From: DAOMFM01 sp035429825
GTDB lineage: Bacteria; Acidobacteriota; Blastocatellia; UBA7656; JADIYM01
Length of the DNA stretch: 9,228 bases
Direction of reading: 5' to 3'
Assembly (NCBI GenBank): GCA_044224215.1
Contig: JBGAKX010000158.1
Location: 1-9,228, forward strand
Shown here: in pieces, positions 6,300 to 9,228 of the stretch
Layout: every line of letters begins with the position of its first letter
Position numbering within the stretch: the first letter of the stretch is position 1
Position numbers and translations under genes: made by a program
Notes under the pieces: model-generated
What the model saw: the letters and a program-made list of their open reading frames with translations, nothing else
What the model was told of the DNA's origin: nothing
Database searches by the model: none

Positions 6300-9228
6300 A
6301 TGAGATCTTTACGACAGTGCATCTCGAGCAGGGGAATCAGCGCGGCGCTGATTTTCATGCTCGCGCTTCTGCTCGTTCCGAGCGTTGCGATGGCACAGAC
6401 CGAGACGGGACAGATCTCCGGAACAGTGACCGACCCGCAGGGTGCGGTGGTCGCTGGTGCGACGGTCACGGCAACCGAGAAGGCGACGAACGCGCCTCGG
6501 ACCGCGACGACCTCCGGAGAAGGCAACTTCCTGATCACGAATCTGAAGCCGGGCAACTACGAGGTCCAGTTCCAGGCCGCTGGCTTTGCCAACAAGATTG
6601 TCCCGTGGCCGTCAACGTCGGCACGAAGACCACGATTGACGTCGAGCTCAGCATCACGAGCACCGAGTCGATCGACGTCGTCGCCGGCGAGGCTGGCGTT
6701 CAGGTGAACACCTCGAACGAGCAGATTCAGACGGTCGTCTCGGAGCGCCAGATCAAGGAGCTCCCGACGATCACGCGCAACCCCTACAACCTCGTTGGAC
6801 TCTCGCCCAACGTCAACCCCAATGATGCTGGCGGCGGCGGTGGCCGTGGCGCCGGTTTCTCGATCAACGGGGCACGCAACTCCAGAAACAACATCCTGCT
6901 CGACGGCTCGGACAACAACGACCAGTTCACGGCGTCTGTTGGTCAGGACGTCCCGCTGGACTCGGTTCGGAGTTCACGGTTCTGACGAGCAACTACTCGG
7001 CCGAGTATGGCCGCGCCGCTGGTGGCATCATCAATGTCGCGACCAAGTCGGGTACGAACGAGTTCCACGGCACGGTGTACGAGTTCAACCGTGTGTCGGC
7101 GCTCGCCTCGAACAGCTTTGAGAACAACGCGAACTATCCGCCTGCTGGCGCGAACGAGATCAAGAAGGGCGTCTTCACGCGCAACCAGTTCGGTTACGCA
7201 GTCGGCGGCCCGATCATCAAGGACAAGCTCCTGTTCTTCCAGAACACGGAGTGGACGCGCGTCCGCAGCTCGGACACGGTTTCGACGTTTGTGCCTACGG
7301 CCGACTTTATTGCGGCTTCGGCACCTGCGACGCAGGCGTTCTTTGCCGGCTATTCGACCACGACGCCGATCAACGGTCGCGTTCACGGTCAGCGATATCA
7401 GCATCGGCGGAAACTTTGCGCCTGGCGGCGCGTTCAACGGGCTTCCCGCGAACCTCCTGGCGTTCGGCGAAGTTCTCGAGTCGGTTCCGACCGACGCCGG
7501 TGGCGGTCTTCCGCAGAACCAGTACGCGCTTGTTGGCCGTGTTGACTACAACATGACCGACAAGACGACGATGTACGGCCGCTATGCGCTTCAGAGCCAG
7601 GACTTCTTTGACGCGACGAATGCGTACAGCCCGTATTCCGGCTTCAACACCGGAGCGACCACGTTCAACAACAACTTCCTGTTCTCGTTGACGCACGTGT
7701 GGTCGGACAACTTCGTGTCGCAGTCCAAGTTCGTCTACAACCGCCTGAACCAGGACCAGCCGCTCGGCGACGCGCCGCTTGGCCCGACGCTGTACCTGTC
7801 GGGTAGCGCGAGCTACCTCCCCTCGGGCGACATTATCGCGCTGCCCGGCTACCTGCCGTTCAGCCCCGGCAATGCCATCCCGTTTGGAGGTCCGCAGAAC
7901 CTGTCGCAGCTCTACCAGGATCAGACCTGGACGATCGGCGACCACTCGCTCCGCTTTGGCGGTTCGTACGTCCGCATTCTCGACAACCGCACGTTCGGCG
8001 CGTACGAGAACGCGGTTGAGGCTCTCGGCAACTCCTTGCAGAGTGGCCTGAACAACTTCGTTCTTGGAACGTATCGCTCGTTCCAGGTTGCGATCGATCC
8101 GCAGGGCGGCTACCCCGGCGATCTGATTCAGCTTCCTGCGACGTCGCCCCAGTTCTCGCGCAACAACCAGTACAACGAGTTCGCTCTGTACGTGAACGAC
8201 TCGTGGAAGATCCATCCGCGCGTCACGGTCAACCTTGGCCTGCGCTGGGATTACTTTGGTGTCCAGCACAACAAGGATCGCGACTTGACTCCAACTTCTA
8301 CCTTGGCTCGGGCGCGACGACACAGGAACAGTATGCCAACGGCAAACTGATGATTGCCGAGGACAGCCCGCGTTGGCGCGTGGGACGTGTTTGGCGATGG
8401 AAGCAGGACAAGAACAGGACACTTCGCACTGGCGCGTCGGTATCGCGGACGTTTGGCGATGGCAAACGTTGCCCGCGGCGGCTACGGCATCAGCTACGAC
8501 GGTGGAAAACGTGACGTTCAACGTCATCCAGAATCCGCCCAACTATCTCGTAACGTCGATCACAGCCCCGCCAGGCACGCCAATCGTTGCGGACAACTTT
8601 GGTCCGTTTGCAACGGGCACGGGACAGATCACCGTGCCACGCGCCACGGTTCGTGGTGTCAACCCTGACATCAACACGGCGTATGCCCAGTTCTGGAGTG
8701 CAGCGGTAACGCACGAATTCCTGGGTACCTATGTTGCGTCGATCGAGTACACCGGTTCGCACGGTGCGCAGCTCTATTCGATCAGGAACGGTACAACAAC
8801 CTCCAGTCGGCAAATGCGTACGGCTTGCCATTTACGCCGGCGCCATACCCGGCGTCCAGCCCAGCAACGGCAATGCGTACTCGAATCCGCAGTACGGGCT
8901 CATCAACGAGCGCGGCAATGCGGGCTACTCGAACTACAACGGGTTGGCATTCCGTCTCGACACGCGTCAGATCGGCAACACGGACTCCAGTTCCAGGCCA
9001 ACTACACGTGGTCGCACTCAACGACAACCTCAGCTCCCCTCCTTCTCGGAGACATCGACGACATGTCAGGGTCGGCAACCTCGGACTCCTGATCCGTACA
9101 ATCAGCGACCATGGCAGCTCGGCGCACGCACATCCCGAATCGCTTTGTCACCAGCGGCATCTGGGACATCCGTTTGCCAACATGGAAGGATGGAAGAAGG
9201 CCGTGTTCGACGGCTGGCAGATCACCTA
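6300..9228 (+). CDS. Oar-like TonB-dependent outer-membrane receptor, frameshifted and cut by right edge
   Basis: Large outer-membrane transporter-like protein; substrate not identifiable, though acidobacterial relatives are usually linked to carbohydrate or polymer uptake. Residues 1-32 are a signal peptide (hydrophobic core 15-27, AMA before Gln33). A carboxypeptidase-regulatory-like Ig-fold domain follows (GQISGTVTDPQGAVVAGATVTA to about residue 110). The plug region includes ERQIKELPTITRNPYNLVGL and INGARNSRNNILLDGSDNND, then NYSAEYGRAAGGIINVATKSG. Barrel segments include FTRNQFGYAVGGPIIKDKL, VGRVDYNMTDKTTMYGRYA, DQTWTIGDHSLRFGGSYVR and LYVNDSWKIHPRVTVNLGLRWDYFG. Later pieces read NVTFNVIQNPPNY, ANYTWSHS, and near the edge IPNRFVTSGIWDI and WKKAVFDGWQIT. 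In-frame segments are 6300-6602, 6602-6966, 6967-7377, 7376-8286, 8287-8425, a scrambled 8425-8507, 8508-8790, then many short ones. Homology holds between breaks, so indel errors are more likely than decay. About 980 residues are visible once joined; family members are often longer than 1,000. Confidence 0.85.
8368..8462 (+). repeat. Imperfect local duplication inside the receptor barrel region
   Basis: Two related stretches 62 nt apart end in the identical 11-mer TTTGGCGATGG (8390-8400 and 8452-8462). The first (from 8368) reads as PRVGAWDVFGDG in one frame. The second (from about 8431) reads as RVGIA then GDG if missing bases are restored. In Oar-like proteins a single PRVGxAWDVFGDG segment normally occurs before RGGYGI, so one copy is surplus: either a real tandem duplication or a noisy read or assembly artefact. 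Confidence 0.5.

Noticed and set aside
7370..8542. Minus-strand open frame (390 codons) opposite the receptor barrel
   Set aside because: The + strand encodes recognisable beta-barrel segments over the same stretch, while the antisense product is Arg/Val-rich without motifs.
6602..9170. Programmed ribosomal frameshifting or phase variation to explain the receptor frame breaks
   Set aside because: There are too many breaks, at unrelated short runs (2-4 bases) without slippery heptamers or long repeat tracts, and they cluster toward the window edge.
1..9228. CRISPR array, tRNA or rRNA genes, insertion sequences, integrase or toxin-antitoxin genes
   Set aside because: No regularly spaced repeats, cloverleaf-like sequences, transposase motifs or terminal inverted repeats were recognised on reading both strands.

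Overview
The window is GC-rich DNA, read almost entirely from the + strand, from what looks like a diderm bacterium. The best taxonomic guess is Acidobacteriota, perhaps a Vicinamibacteria-like lineage. This is an inference from the Oar-type TonB-dependent receptor with an N-terminal carboxypeptidase-regulatory-like domain, next to an exported-looking methyltransferase and M16-like proteins. No 16S or other phylogenetic marker is present.

Left half (1-4453): four tightly packed co-directional genes, all cleanly open. They are the C-terminal five-sixths of 3-dehydroquinate synthase (aroB, cut by the left edge), a small single-pass membrane protein, a large secreted two-lobed M16 peptidase-like protein whose HxxEH zinc site is missing from both halves, and a cold-shock-domain protein whose ribosome binding site overlaps the M16 stop codon. 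Gaps of about 59, 19 and 10 nt suggest one transcription unit. The link between shikimate synthesis and the other three genes is positional only. A weak hairpin follows the last gene.

Middle (about 4507-5971): one methyltransferase-like gene split over successive reading frames. Joined, the pieces give a helical N-terminal region, a SAM-binding GPGLDF loop, a CheR-like YDLIIATNILVYYD segment and an LRPGGF segment. The 5' end resembles a signal peptide but has no usable start codon. Bases 5972-6299 are non-coding and hold a perfect 13-bp hairpin, a 7-bp inverted repeat, a very good sigma-54 (-24/-12) promoter candidate and a strong Shine-Dalgarno site.

Right half (6300-9228): an Oar-like TonB-dependent outer-membrane receptor that runs off the right edge. 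It has a signal peptide, regulatory-like domain, plug and beta-barrel, but the frame breaks a dozen or more times, increasingly often toward the right edge and mostly by loss of one base from a short homopolymer run. Protein sequence is well conserved between breaks, so uncorrected sequencing or assembly error explains this better than old gene decay, though true pseudogenes cannot be excluded.

I found no tRNA, rRNA, CRISPR array, insertion sequence or clear novel defence or mobile system. The most interesting biology is the apparently dead double-M16 protein and the probable sigma-54 control of the receptor.
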